A DNA stretch of 10,990 bases from Thermoanaerobacterales bacterium (GCA_012841995.1 DUTQ01000046.1:1-10990); one strand, 5' to 3'; numbered from the stretch's first letter, positions 1 through 7,154 are shown. Numbers and translations: made by a program. Notes: generated by a model from the sequence alone, not told the origin.

Positions 1-1
1 A

Positions 2-385
2 CATCTTAATATATTAAGCACTAGTTCAGGTATGAAGGAAATTTCAAATATTCCATGCTTTGGAAAATTGGATAGGCAAAGACTAGGAGAGATGTTTTTT
101 ATTGGTCAGGATGATAAAGGTCAAGAAGTCTATATAATGGGTGTGGGGAATGCAGATAAGATTATAAAAAGGACAATAACAGGTTTTTGCCAGATTTATG
201 AATTAAGAGAGAATAGCATTAATTTTATTGATGTAAGGAGTTGCTATAATTTTTATATATCTATAGGAACTTTTATTTCCCGAGTTGGTTTTTTCCATAA
301 AATAGGAAATCAGCTTTTGATATTTGGTGTTAAGAAAAGCATTCCAAAGTTAGTTAAAATAGTGAAAAAGTGCCAAGATAGGTGA
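2..385 (+). CDS. DUF3189 family protein, 5' end outside the window
   Basis: Function unknown. The reading frame is open from base 2 to the TGA at 383-385 (127 codons), and the first in-frame ATG (base 32) is not the real start. Residues encoded before it (His-Leu-Asn-Ile-Leu) line up with His21-Leu-Gly-Met-Leu of the next gene, so about 20 N-terminal residues, including the family's Cys-Tyr-Gly-Gly-x-His-Ser-Ser signature, should lie upstream of the window. Shared blocks with the downstream paralogue include FFxGxDxxGxEVYIxG near the middle and a GxFISR...GxQLxIxG stretch toward the C-terminus. No signal peptide or membrane segment is evident in the visible part. The stop overlaps a possible GTG start of the next gene. 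Family membership is by motif recall and by clear similarity to its neighbour; no role can be assigned from sequence. Confidence 0.75.
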   Translation, partial: HLNILSTSSGMKEISNIPCFGKLDRQRLGEMFFIGQDDKGQEVYIMGVGNADKIIKRTITGFCQIYELRENSINFIDVRSCYNFYISIGTFISRVGFFHKIGNQLLIFGVKKSIPKLVKIVKKCQDR

Positions 386-393
386 AAAAAATA

Positions 394-936
394 ATGAAGG
401 TAGTTTATTGCTGTTATGGCGGTACACATTCATCAGTTGTTACTGCTTCAATACATCTAGGTATGCTTCCCAGTGATAAAATCCCAAGTTCATTCGAAAT
501 TGAAAGGCTTCCTTATTATGACAAGGTAGAACCTAATGAAATTGGGACACCTTTTTTCATGGGCAAGGATGAACTTGGCTGTGAGGTATATATAATTGGG
601 ATGATAAACCAGAAACAAGTAGTTAAAAAAGCTATTAAAAGTTTTTTGGAGAACTCTGGAATAGATACAGAAGATCTGTTGATGATTAATACGCTTGGCA
701 ACGTAAATATTGTGACAAAGTTTGGAGGCTTTATTTCAAGACGATTAGGACTTGTAAAAGTCGGCAGACAACTTACGATATGGGGAATCAGACAAAAATA
801 CTTTGATTTTGTGAGGTTAGCACAAGAAGTTAAAAAAGACTTGGGATCCAAATTAAATCTTGACTTCAAGGACGTTTTTGGCAATAATAGTGATAGTAGT
901 AAGCAAAAAAAGGCGTCATTATACAGAAAGAGGTAA
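394..936 (+). CDS. DUF3189 family protein, full length
   Basis: Function unknown; a 180-residue predicted cytoplasmic protein. The N-terminus is MKVVY followed by CCYGGTHSS (residues 6-14), the hallmark of DUF3189, whose conserved Cys, Gly-Gly, His and Ser residues look like a binding or catalytic site, though no activity is inferred. The core resembles the preceding gene, so the two are probably tandem duplicates. After about residue 150 this copy carries a hydrophilic, Lys/Ser/Asn-rich tail that the first copy lacks. I chose ATG 394 because AGGTG at 380-384 sits 9 bases upstream. A GTG at 382 overlaps the previous stop (GTGA) and would add four residues, but it has no Shine-Dalgarno of its own. 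Two bases separate this gene from the DUF512 gene, which indicates co-transcription. Such genes occur near der and sporulation genes in clostridia (recalled, not checked). Confidence 0.8.
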   Translation: MKVVYCCYGGTHSSVVTASIHLGMLPSDKIPSSFEIERLPYYDKVEPNEIGTPFFMGKDELGCEVYIIGMINQKQVVKKAIKSFLENSGIDTEDLLMINTLGNVNIVTKFGGFISRRLGLVKVGRQLTIWGIRQKYFDFVRLAQEVKKDLGSKLNLDFKDVFGNNSDSSKQKKASLYRKR

Positions 937-938
937 AA

Positions 939-2261
939 ATGGATTCTAAAGGACTTATAAAAGCGATCAAAGTGCCGAGTATCGCCCATGAAATCGGGCT
1001 TTTGCCTGGTGATATTTTGAATAAGATTGACGGACAGAGTTTTAAAGATTATTTTGAGTATAAATTCATGATAACTGATGAAGAACTGGAACTGGAAGTG
1101 GATAGAAACGGAACAATAAAACTGTATCATGTTTATAAAGATTTTGATGATGATTTGGGAATAGAATTTGAAAAACCACTTTTAGATGATATAAAGCGTT
1201 GTAAAAACAGGTGTATTTTTTGCTTTGTGGATCAAATGCCTAAAGGGCTTAGAAAAACACTTTATGTTAAAGATGATGACTACAGACTATCGTTAATGAG
1301 TGGCACTTATATCTCTTTAACGAATTTATCACAGCAAGATCTTAAAAGGATAGTAACCCTTGGGATAAGTCCACTTTATGTATCAGTGCATGCTACTTGC
1401 CCTGAAACAAGAAAATTTCTTTTAAGAAATCCAGATGCTGTAGATGTTATGGAAAAGTTGAGATTTTTTGCTGATAATGGTATTTCTGTTCACTGCCAAG
1501 TGGTTTTATGTCCGGGGATAAATGATGGAGAAATACTCGATAAAACAATAAGCGATCTTTCTACTCTCTGTCCCAATGTACTGTCAATTGCGTTGGTACC
1601 AGTTGGACTTACGAAATACAGGGAAGGTCTTTATCCTGTAAGGCCATATACTAAAATGGAAGCTGAAGAGATAATAACTAAAGCAGAAATTTTTCAGCAA
1701 AGCTTTTTAGATATATATAATACTAGACTTGTTTTTTTGGCTGATGAGTTTTATATAAAGGCAGGGATAGATATTCCATGCTATGAAGCATATGAGACAT
1801 TCTGCCAACTTGAAGATGGTATTGGCTTGCTGGCTTTACTAAAAAAGCAGCTAGATGAAAATATACACAACATTCCGGAAGCCCTCCATGACAAAAGAAA
1901 TGTGAGCATAGTTACTGGTTATTCAGCTGCAAAATATCTTCAGGATTATCTTTCTCCACTTTTAAAAATAGAAAATTTTACTTATAATATATTTCCAATA
2001 GTAAATGATTTTTTTGGATCATCAGTGACCGTAACTGGTTTAATTTGCGGGGTGGACATAGTAAAACAACTAAAGAATAAGAAACTGGGTGACGAGGTTT
2101 TAATTCCGGAAGTTATGTTAAAGGATAAGACATTTTTTTTAGACGATATGACAATAGACGAACTTGAAAATATTTTAGATGTGAAGTTGACTGTAGTAGA
2201 TATGAATGGAAGTAAACTACTTGAGACTATGCTAGGAATTAAATTGGAGGAAAAACCATGA
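939..2261 (+). CDS. DUF512 protein: PDZ-like domain, radical SAM core, DUF512 C-terminal domain
   Basis: A 440-residue predicted cytoplasmic iron-sulfur protein of unknown substrate. Residues about 4-65 form a PDZ-like domain with the typical Gly-Leu-Leu-Pro-Gly-Asp turn (20-25). Cys88, Cys92 and Cys95 form the CxxxCxxC motif (CKNRCIFC) that binds a 4Fe-4S cluster and S-adenosylmethionine in radical SAM enzymes. The radical SAM barrel seems to run to about residue 260, with LYVSVHA at 146-152. The DUF512 region follows, with LADEFY at 267-272, NDFFGSS at 356-362 and FLDD at 400-403. Extra cysteines at 154, 186, 191, 211, 281, 289 and 370 could bind further metal or be structural. The start is ATG 939, preceded by AGAAAGAGG at 925-933. 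The stop overlaps the der start in ATGA, suggesting translational coupling. The domain order is characteristic of the family; the reaction is not known to me. Confidence 0.9.
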   Translation: MDSKGLIKAIKVPSIAHEIGLLPGDILNKIDGQSFKDYFEYKFMITDEELELEVDRNGTIKLYHVYKDFDDDLGIEFEKPLLDDIKRCKNRCIFCFVDQMPKGLRKTLYVKDDDYRLSLMSGTYISLTNLSQQDLKRIVTLGISPLYVSVHATCPETRKFLLRNPDAVDVMEKLRFFADNGISVHCQVVLCPGINDGEILDKTISDLSTLCPNVLSIALVPVGLTKYREGLYPVRPYTKMEAEEIITKAEIFQQSFLDIYNTRLVFLADEFYIKAGIDIPCYEAYETFCQLEDGIGLLALLKKQLDENIHNIPEALHDKRNVSIVTGYSAAKYLQDYLSPLLKIENFTYNIFPIVNDFFGSSVTVTGLICGVDIVKQLKNKKLGDEVLIPEVMLKDKTFFLDDMTIDELENILDVKLTVVDMNGSKLLETMLGIKLEEKP

Positions 2262-3574
2262 ACTTTACCGTTGCTATAGTTGGCAGACCTAATGTTGGGA
2301 AGTCGACTCTATTTAACCGAATAATCGGCAGAAGAATTTCTATAGTGCACGATAAGCCAGGGGTTACTCGTGATAGAATATACGGGAAAGCCGACTGGAA
2401 TGGAAAAAAATTCACAATAGTTGATACTGGTGGGATTGAGACTTTAACAAACGATGTTATATTAAATCAAATGAAACGTCAAGCTGACTTTGCAATTGAA
2501 ACAGCTGATGTAATACTTTTTATGGTTGACGGAAAAGACGGGTTAACATCACAAGATGAAGATGTAGCTCAATTACTCAGAAAGAGCGGAAAACCAATAT
2601 TGCTTGTAGTAAATAAAGTTGACAATTATACCCGTATATCACACCATTATGAATTTTTTAAGCTTGGCTTTGGTGAGCCTATATTTATATCAGCAACACA
2701 TGGAACAGCAGTAGGGGATTTGCTTGATAAAATAACGGAATTTATCAAAGATGATACCCAAAATGACGATGATGATATTATTAAAATAGCTGTAGCCGGC
2801 AAACCAAATGTTGGCAAATCATCACTGGTAAATGCCATTCTAGGTGAGGAAAGAGCAATTGTAAGCAATATTCCAGGGACTACAAGAGATGCAATAGATA
2901 CTAGTTTTGAAGCATATGGTAAAAAAATGGTTATTATCGACACCGCTGGAATGCGAAGAAAAAGCAGGGTTAAAGAAGATGTTGAGTATTATAGCAATGT
3001 TAGAGCAATTACTGCTATTGAGCAAGCGGATATTGTATTAATTGTAATAGATGCAACTACCGATATCACAGAGCAGGACAAAAAAGTAGCAGGTCTTGCC
3101 CATGATGCTGGCAAAGCCTCTATTTTTGTTATAAATAAATGGGATTTAGTTGAAAAGGACGAAAACACAATAAATAGGTACAGACAAAACATAAGAAATG
3201 AGTTTATCTTCATGCAGTATGCTCCAATGATTTTTGTTTCAGCAAAAACCGGGCAAAGAGTAGAGCGAATATTAGAGCTCATCAATTTTGTAATGGATCA
3301 GTATACATTTAGGGTTAAAAAGAGATTATTAAATGAGTTAGTCCGTGAAGCAACTCTTATGGTTGAACCGCCAAGCATTAAAGGAAGAAAATTGAAAATA
3401 TATTTTGCAACTCAAACAGGAATAAAACCTCCAACCTTTTCTTTCTTTATTAACGATAGGAAACTCTTCCATTTTTCATATATGAGATATCTTGAAAATA
3501 GGTTGCGTGAAACTTTCGGTCTTGAAGCAACTCCTATTATAATCAAATCACGAGAAAAGGAGGCAAGTCGATGA
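2258..3574 (+). CDS. der: Ribosome-assembly GTPase Der (EngA)
   Basis: Essential double-GTPase that acts in maturation of the large ribosomal subunit. The 438-residue length is normal. The first G domain shows the P-loop GRPNVGKST (9-17), DTGG (56-59) and NKVD (119-122). The second shows GKPNVGKSS (181-189), DTAG (228-231), NKWD (293-296) and SAK (328-330). A short acidic linker (Asn-Asp repeats around 169-173) separates them. Residues from about 350 form the basic KH-like domain that binds rRNA, including IYFATQTG and PPTFSFFIND. All nucleotide-binding motifs look intact. ATG 2258 has GGAGG at 2246-2250 and overlaps the previous stop by four bases. The gene overlaps plsY in the same way at its 3' end, so the three genes are probably translated in a coupled fashion. 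Confidence 0.98.
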   Translation: MNFTVAIVGRPNVGKSTLFNRIIGRRISIVHDKPGVTRDRIYGKADWNGKKFTIVDTGGIETLTNDVILNQMKRQADFAIETADVILFMVDGKDGLTSQDEDVAQLLRKSGKPILLVVNKVDNYTRISHHYEFFKLGFGEPIFISATHGTAVGDLLDKITEFIKDDTQNDDDDIIKIAVAGKPNVGKSSLVNAILGEERAIVSNIPGTTRDAIDTSFEAYGKKMVIIDTAGMRRKSRVKEDVEYYSNVRAITAIEQADIVLIVIDATTDITEQDKKVAGLAHDAGKASIFVINKWDLVEKDENTINRYRQNIRNEFIFMQYAPMIFVSAKTGQRVERILELINFVMDQYTFRVKKRLLNELVREATLMVEPPSIKGRKLKIYFATQTGIKPPTFSFFINDRKLFHFSYMRYLENRLRETFGLEATPIIIKSREKEASR

Positions 3575-4167
3575 AAGTAATAGCGATAATTATTAGTTAC
3601 CTTATTGGCTCGATTTCTACAGCGTATCTTATAGTAAAACATACTAAAGGCGTAGATATCAGAACTGTAGGAAGTAAAAATGCTGGTGCTACTAATGTAA
3701 AGAGAATAGCTGGCACAGGCCCTGCTATTGCGGTGCTTATTTTAGACATATTAAAAGGAGTTATAGCAGTATTTTTGGGCCGCTGGATTGGTGGACCTAT
3801 ATTATCGCTATGGTGTGGGGTTGCAGTTATTATAGGGCACAATTGGCCATTGTTCTTTGGACTAAAAGGCGGAAAAGGAACTGCCACTTCATTGGGGGTT
3901 ATATGGTCAGTTACTACTTGGGAATCATTTATTATTACTGTGATAGGAATTGCAACAATAGCAATAACAAAACATGTATCATTAGGCTCTATAGTAGTAG
4001 CTCCACTATTTCCAATATTAGTTACTTTTCATAGAAAATCATTTTTTTATAGCATATTTGCCATCATACTTATGTTTATGACACTGTTTAGGCATAAAGA
4101 GAATATAAAGAGGATATTGCAGGGGAAGGAACCAAAGTTAGGAGAAGAGAAGAAAAGGGTTAGATGA
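3571..4167 (+). CDS. plsY: Glycerol-3-phosphate acyltransferase PlsY
   Basis: Integral membrane enzyme that transfers an acyl group from acyl-phosphate to glycerol-3-phosphate, giving lysophosphatidic acid, the first committed step of phospholipid synthesis. The 198-residue protein has several hydrophobic segments (about 3-22, 51-70, 76-96, 118-133, 138-153, 158-172), as expected for a multi-pass protein. The three family motifs are present: GSKNAGATNV (34-43), KGGKGTATSLG (99-109), and the RHKENIKR...G.EPKLG region (174-191). In motif 1 the third residue is Lys, where Gly is most common. ATG 3571 overlaps the der stop (ATGA) and is preceded by AAGGAGG at 3557-3563. The next gene, gpsA, makes its substrate. 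PlsX, which supplies the acyl-phosphate donor, is not in this window. Confidence 0.97.
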   Translation: MKVIAIIISYLIGSISTAYLIVKHTKGVDIRTVGSKNAGATNVKRIAGTGPAIAVLILDILKGVIAVFLGRWIGGPILSLWCGVAVIIGHNWPLFFGLKGGKGTATSLGVIWSVTTWESFIITVIGIATIAITKHVSLGSIVVAPLFPILVTFHRKSFFYSIFAIILMFMTLFRHKENIKRILQGKEPKLGEEKKRVR

Positions 4168-4181
4168 GAAGAAGTATAATT

Positions 4182-4187
4182 AGGGGG
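4182..4187 (+). promoter_or_regulatory. Ribosome binding site that fixes the gpsA start
   Basis: AGGGGG lies 8 bases before ATG 4196. An in-frame TTG at 4190 is only two bases after this element, too close for initiation, so the ATG is preferred. Confidence 0.75.
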
Positions 4188-4195
4188 CGTTGTTT

Positions 4196-5227
4196 ATGAA
4201 GGCAGCTGTTATAGGTGCCGGCAGTTGGGGTACAGCTTTAGCACAAGTGTTAGCGCAAAACAATGTACCTGTTCATTTATGGGCCAGAAGAGAAACTTTG
4301 GCGAAAGATATAAAAGAGCATGAAGAAAACCGCGAGTACTTACCTGGGGCAAAACTTTTGCCGAATATACATATTTCATCAGATCTAGAAGAATCTCTAA
4401 ATAACGCTGATTTAGTTGTAATGGCATTACCTTCGCATACCATGAGTAAAATGATAAAAACGTCTTATAAGTATTTAAAAAAAGGAGTTATAGTGGTTAG
4501 TGCCTCAAAAGGATTAGATTTAGAAAGTTTGAGGCGAATGTCTGAGGTTTTATCTGACGAAATTCCTAAGGAGATTACATCAAATATTGCTGTTATATCT
4601 GGGCCAACTCATGCCGAAGAGGTTGTAAGAGGTCTACCTACAGCTGTAGTTGTTGCTTCTAATAAAAAAGACGTAGCTGAAAATGTTCAGGATGTATTCA
4701 TGAATAGTAATTTTAGGGTATATACCAATCCTGATGTTATTGGTGTTGAATTGGGTGGAGCATTTAAAAATATTATTGCAATATGTTCAGGTATTTCAGA
4801 TGGATTAAATTTTGGTGATAATTCTAGGTCTGCACTTATGACAAGAGGCATGGTAGAAATTACAAGACTTGGTATTAGATTAGGTGCAAATGCTGCAACT
4901 TTTGCAGGTCTTTCTGGAATAGGTGACCTTATTGTAACATGTAGCAGTAATTTCAGTAGAAACCGAAGAGCAGGCATAGAGATAGGTCGTGGCCGAGATA
5001 TAAAAGACATAATAAATTCTACACAGATGGTCATTGAGGGTATCAACACGACTAAAGCCGCTTATCAACTTGCAAAAAGGCTAAACATAGAGATGCCTAT
5101 AACAGAACAGGCTTATGAGGTTTTGTTTTGTCAAAAGGATCCAAAAGAGGCTGTGACGTGTCTCATGACCCGGAAAGGTAAGCACGAGATTGAAGATATA
5201 GTATCATTTAAAAAATGTGGTTGGTAA
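4196..5227 (+). CDS. gpsA: NAD(P)-dependent glycerol-3-phosphate dehydrogenase
   Basis: Cytosolic enzyme that reduces dihydroxyacetone phosphate to sn-glycerol-3-phosphate, the backbone precursor of membrane lipids. The 343-residue length fits the family. The N-terminal Rossmann fold opens with GAGSWGTALA (7-16). Further family motifs are SASKG (102-106), SGPTHAEEV (135-143), GGAFKNIIAI (187-196) with the expected catalytic Lys191, and AGLSGIGDLIVTC (237-249) followed by SRNRRAG (254-260). In the SGP motif Thr replaces the more common Ser, a mild change. The gene follows plsY by 28 bases and shares its pathway, since its product is the PlsY substrate. The last coding base is directly followed by a terminator, so it is the last gene of this operon. 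All binding and catalytic positions seem intact. Confidence 0.97.
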   Translation: MKAAVIGAGSWGTALAQVLAQNNVPVHLWARRETLAKDIKEHEENREYLPGAKLLPNIHISSDLEESLNNADLVVMALPSHTMSKMIKTSYKYLKKGVIVVSASKGLDLESLRRMSEVLSDEIPKEITSNIAVISGPTHAEEVVRGLPTAVVVASNKKDVAENVQDVFMNSNFRVYTNPDVIGVELGGAFKNIIAICSGISDGLNFGDNSRSALMTRGMVEITRLGIRLGANAATFAGLSGIGDLIVTCSSNFSRNRRAGIEIGRGRDIKDIINSTQMVIEGINTTKAAYQLAKRLNIEMPITEQAYEVLFCQKDPKEAVTCLMTRKGKHEIEDIVSFKKCGW

Positions 5228-5252
5228 AAAACGTGGTTTTCCACGTTTTTTT
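5226..5252 (+). terminator. Intrinsic terminator after gpsA
   Basis: An 11-bp perfect stem (5226-5236 with 5241-5251, core ACGTGG/CCACGT) encloses a TTTT loop; its 3' arm merges into a T-rich tract running to about 5259. It begins within the gpsA stop codon (5225-5227). It should end the DUF3189-gpsA transcript and insulate spoIVA from read-through. Confidence 0.93.
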
Positions 5253-5261
5253 GTTTTTTAT

Positions 5262-5290
5262 GTAATAATCGAAAGACCTTGTCATATATA
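5262..5290 (+). promoter_or_regulatory. Possible sigma-E-type promoter for spoIVA
   Basis: In Bacillus, spoIVA is transcribed in the mother cell by sigma-E. GTAATAAT (5262-5269) matches 6 of 8 bases of the usual -35 (GTCATATT). After 13 bases, CATATATA (5283-5290) matches 5 of 8 of the -10 (CATACAAT). This would start RNA near 5297 and leave a leader of about 170 bases. The region is very AT-rich, so chance matches are easy, and the assignment is tentative. No better sigma-A promoter was noticed before spoIVA. Confidence 0.35.
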
Positions 5291-5314
5291 TATATTGTAT
5301 ATTAATCGAACCCA

Positions 5315-5460
5315 CCCCTCCTCTGGGAAAATACTTTTAAATTCCTAAAAGCCGTCTTTCCTTAATCCATTGTTATAGGATTCATTTTACTTTATTGGGG
5401 ATAGCCGGGAATTTATTTAAAGTTAAAATAGGAAAGGGGGGGAAGCATAAAAAAGGAGGG
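5315..5460 (+). other. spoIVA leader with a C-rich segment complementary to the ribosome binding site
   Basis: The upstream region is AT-rich except for a C-rich block at 5311-5322 (CCCACCCCTCCT). CCCTCCT (5316-5322) is an exact reverse complement of AGGAGGG (5454-5460), the spoIVA Shine-Dalgarno. The same block could also pair with the run of seven G at 5436-5442. If the leader is transcribed, this pairing could hide the ribosome binding site. No known riboswitch or T-box signature is apparent. The complementarity is seen in the sequence; a regulatory effect is only inferred. Confidence 0.3.
5452..5460 (+). promoter_or_regulatory. Ribosome binding site that fixes the spoIVA start
   Basis: AAAGGAGGG lies 6 bases before ATG 5467. 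It supports that ATG over the in-frame TTG at 5395, which would add 24 Lys/Gly-rich residues not known in the family. Confidence 0.9.
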
Positions 5461-5466
5461 CAAGTT

Positions 5467-6945
5467 ATGGAGAGATATGATCTTTTCAGAGATATCGGAG
5501 AAAGGACCGGAGGAGATATTTATATAGGTGTTGTAGGACCAGTGCGAGCAGGAAAATCTACTTTTGTGAAAAAATTTATGGAGTATTTGGTGATTCCAAA
5601 TATCGAAGACGTAAATGATAAGACAAGAGCGAAAGATGAACTTCCACAAAGCGGTGCGGGCAGGACTATCACAACGGCTGAACCCAAATTTATTCCGAGT
5701 GAAGCTGTGGAAATAACTTTTAAAGATAGTATTAAATTTCGTGTGAGACTGGTGGACAATGTGGGCTATACTGTAAGAGGTGCTATGGGCTATGAAGATG
5801 AGAATGGTCCTAGAATGGTATCAACTCCATGGTTTGAAGATGAAATACCTTTTCAAAAAGCGGCAGAGATTGGTACGCGAAAGGTCATTGAAGAACATTC
5901 AACCATAGGCTTGGTTATAACAACTGATGGTTCTATAACTGAAATCCCCAGGGAAAACTATGTAGAAGCAGAAGAGAGGGTAGTAAGTGAGCTAAAAAAC
6001 ATAGGTAAACCCTTTGTTATCATTTTAAACACTGCCAGGCCTACAGATGAAAGAACAACAGATTTGAAAGAAATACTGCAATCCAAATACGATGTTCCGG
6101 TTATTCCTGTAGATTGTTTAGAGCTAGAAGAAAAAGACATATATTCCATATTGGAAGAAGTACTATATGAATTTCCTCTTATGGAAATAAATATTCATAT
6201 GCCTAAATGGGTAGAAGTTCTAGAAAAAGACCATTGGTTACGCAAAAAGTTTGAAGATTCGGTAACGGAAACTGTAAAAGATATTCATAGATTGAGGGAT
6301 ATGGAAAAAGCGTTGGCTATTTTTAATACATTTGATTTTATTGATGAAGCTAAGATAAGAGAAATGAATCTTGGTGTTGGTATTGCAGAAATAGAAATGA
6401 GTGTCAAGAAGGATCTATTCTACAATGTTTTAAGTGAACTTTCTGACATGACTATTGAAGGTGATCATCATTTAATGAAAATAATGAGAGAATTGACATG
6501 GGCAAAAAAAGAATATGACAAGATAGCTAATGCTCTGGAAGATGTCAGAAAAGTGGGATATGGCATTGTTCCCCCTCAATTAGATGAATTGGCGCTTGAG
6601 GAACCGGAAATTATTAGGCAGGGTACGAGGTTTGGCGTTAAGCTAAAAGCTGTTGCGCCTTCTATACACATGATAAGGGCAGATATACAAGCAGAGGTTT
6701 CTCCAATAATAGGTACAGAAAAGCAAAGTGAAGAGCTTTTAAGTTATCTACTTAACGAATTTGAAAGTGATCCATCAAAAATATGGGATACAGAGATATT
6801 TGGGAAGTCACTAAATGATTTAGTAAGAGAAAGCATTCAGAATAAGCTTTTCCATATGCCTGAATCGGCTCAAGGAAAACTGCAGGAAACGCTGCAACGC
6901 ATTGTAAACGAAGGAAGTGGAGGTCTGATATGCATAATACTTTAA
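5467..6945 (+). CDS. spoIVA: Stage IV sporulation protein A, spore-coat morphogenetic ATPase
   Basis: Spore-coat basement protein made in the mother cell. In Bacillus it is anchored to the forespore outer membrane by SpoVM and hydrolyses ATP to polymerise irreversibly around the forespore. From ATG 5467 the protein has 492 residues, the same length as I recall for B. subtilis SpoIVA. The N-terminus (DIGERTGGDIYIGVVG) is typical. Walker A is GPVRAGKST (24-32) with Lys30, Thr70-Thr71 match the sensor threonines, and Asp97 in RLVDNVG is the Walker B position. The NTPase fold belongs to the TRAFAC GTPase class, although the protein uses ATP. The extreme C-terminus GSGGLICIIL matches the conserved tail needed for localisation. 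The gene stands alone between two terminators, consistent with separate sporulation-specific control. No defect is visible. Confidence 0.98.
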   Translation: MERYDLFRDIGERTGGDIYIGVVGPVRAGKSTFVKKFMEYLVIPNIEDVNDKTRAKDELPQSGAGRTITTAEPKFIPSEAVEITFKDSIKFRVRLVDNVGYTVRGAMGYEDENGPRMVSTPWFEDEIPFQKAAEIGTRKVIEEHSTIGLVITTDGSITEIPRENYVEAEERVVSELKNIGKPFVIILNTARPTDERTTDLKEILQSKYDVPVIPVDCLELEEKDIYSILEEVLYEFPLMEINIHMPKWVEVLEKDHWLRKKFEDSVTETVKDIHRLRDMEKALAIFNTFDFIDEAKIREMNLGVGIAEIEMSVKKDLFYNVLSELSDMTIEGDHHLMKIMRELTWAKKEYDKIANALEDVRKVGYGIVPPQLDELALEEPEIIRQGTRFGVKLKAVAPSIHMIRADIQAEVSPIIGTEKQSEELLSYLLNEFESDPSKIWDTEIFGKSLNDLVRESIQNKLFHMPESAQGKLQETLQRIVNEGSGGLICIIL

Positions 6946-7067
6946 AGAAGTTTGCTTGCTCATGAATATTGATGCATTTGTTTGTTTTCACGATTTATAA
7001 TATCCATTTTCGAAAATTGAATTTTAATATGATAATAATTAATGTAATTCCCAATTATAGAATGACA

Positions 7068-7096
7068 AAGGCTTTTTTAAGCCTTGCTTTTTTTTT
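7068..7096 (+). terminator. Intrinsic terminator after spoIVA
   Basis: A 7-bp stem AAGGCTT (7068-7074) with AAGCCTT (7079-7085) and a TTTT loop is followed by GC and then nine T (7088-7096). It lies 122 bases after the spoIVA stop. The stretch between (6946-7067) is AT-rich and holds no gene that I can see, only a 12-bp palindrome ATTTTCGAAAAT at 7006-7017. Confidence 0.88.
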
Positions 7097-7112
7097 ATGC
7101 ATATGGTATAAT
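7084..7112 (+). promoter_or_regulatory. Sigma-A promoter of the ACT-hom-thrC-thrB operon
   Basis: The -10 is a perfect TATAAT (7107-7112) with an upstream TG (7104-7105), making an extended -10. At a 17-base spacing, TTGCTT (7084-7089) provides a weak -35. The predicted start of RNA is near 7119. The -35 lies in the 3' arm and T-tract of the spoIVA terminator. The short leader (about 49 bases to the TTG at 7168) leaves no room for an attenuator or riboswitch. Confidence 0.85.
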
Positions 7113-7154
7113 GTCTCCCGCGTAAATATAAATGTTTTTGTCTCATGAACAAAA

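Noticed and set aside
32-385. Complete 117-residue gene starting at ATG 32
   Set aside because: The frame is open to the window edge and codons before the ATG align with the paralogue, so this ATG is internal to a truncated gene.
516-1130. Long minus-strand reading frame opposite the DUF3189 and DUF512 genes
   Set aside because: It spans two well-supported genes, has a Phe/Ser-rich composition typical of an antisense shadow, and shows no recognisable domain.
4190-4195. TTG start of gpsA adding two residues
   Set aside because: It lies two bases from the Shine-Dalgarno; ATG 4196 has correct spacing and gives the usual family N-terminus.
5281-5303. AT dinucleotide run near 5284-5295 as a functional repeat
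   Set aside because: It is short and in an AT-rich intergenic region; at most it forms part of a promoter.
5395-5466. N-terminal extension of SpoIVA from TTG 5395
   Set aside because: The extension is Lys/Gly-rich, covers the real ribosome binding site, and would exceed the 492 residues typical of the family.
6996-7001. TATAAT as a further promoter for the threonine operon
   Set aside because: No -35-like hexamer lies at 16-18 bases upstream, and RNA from it would have to cross the terminator at 7068-7096.
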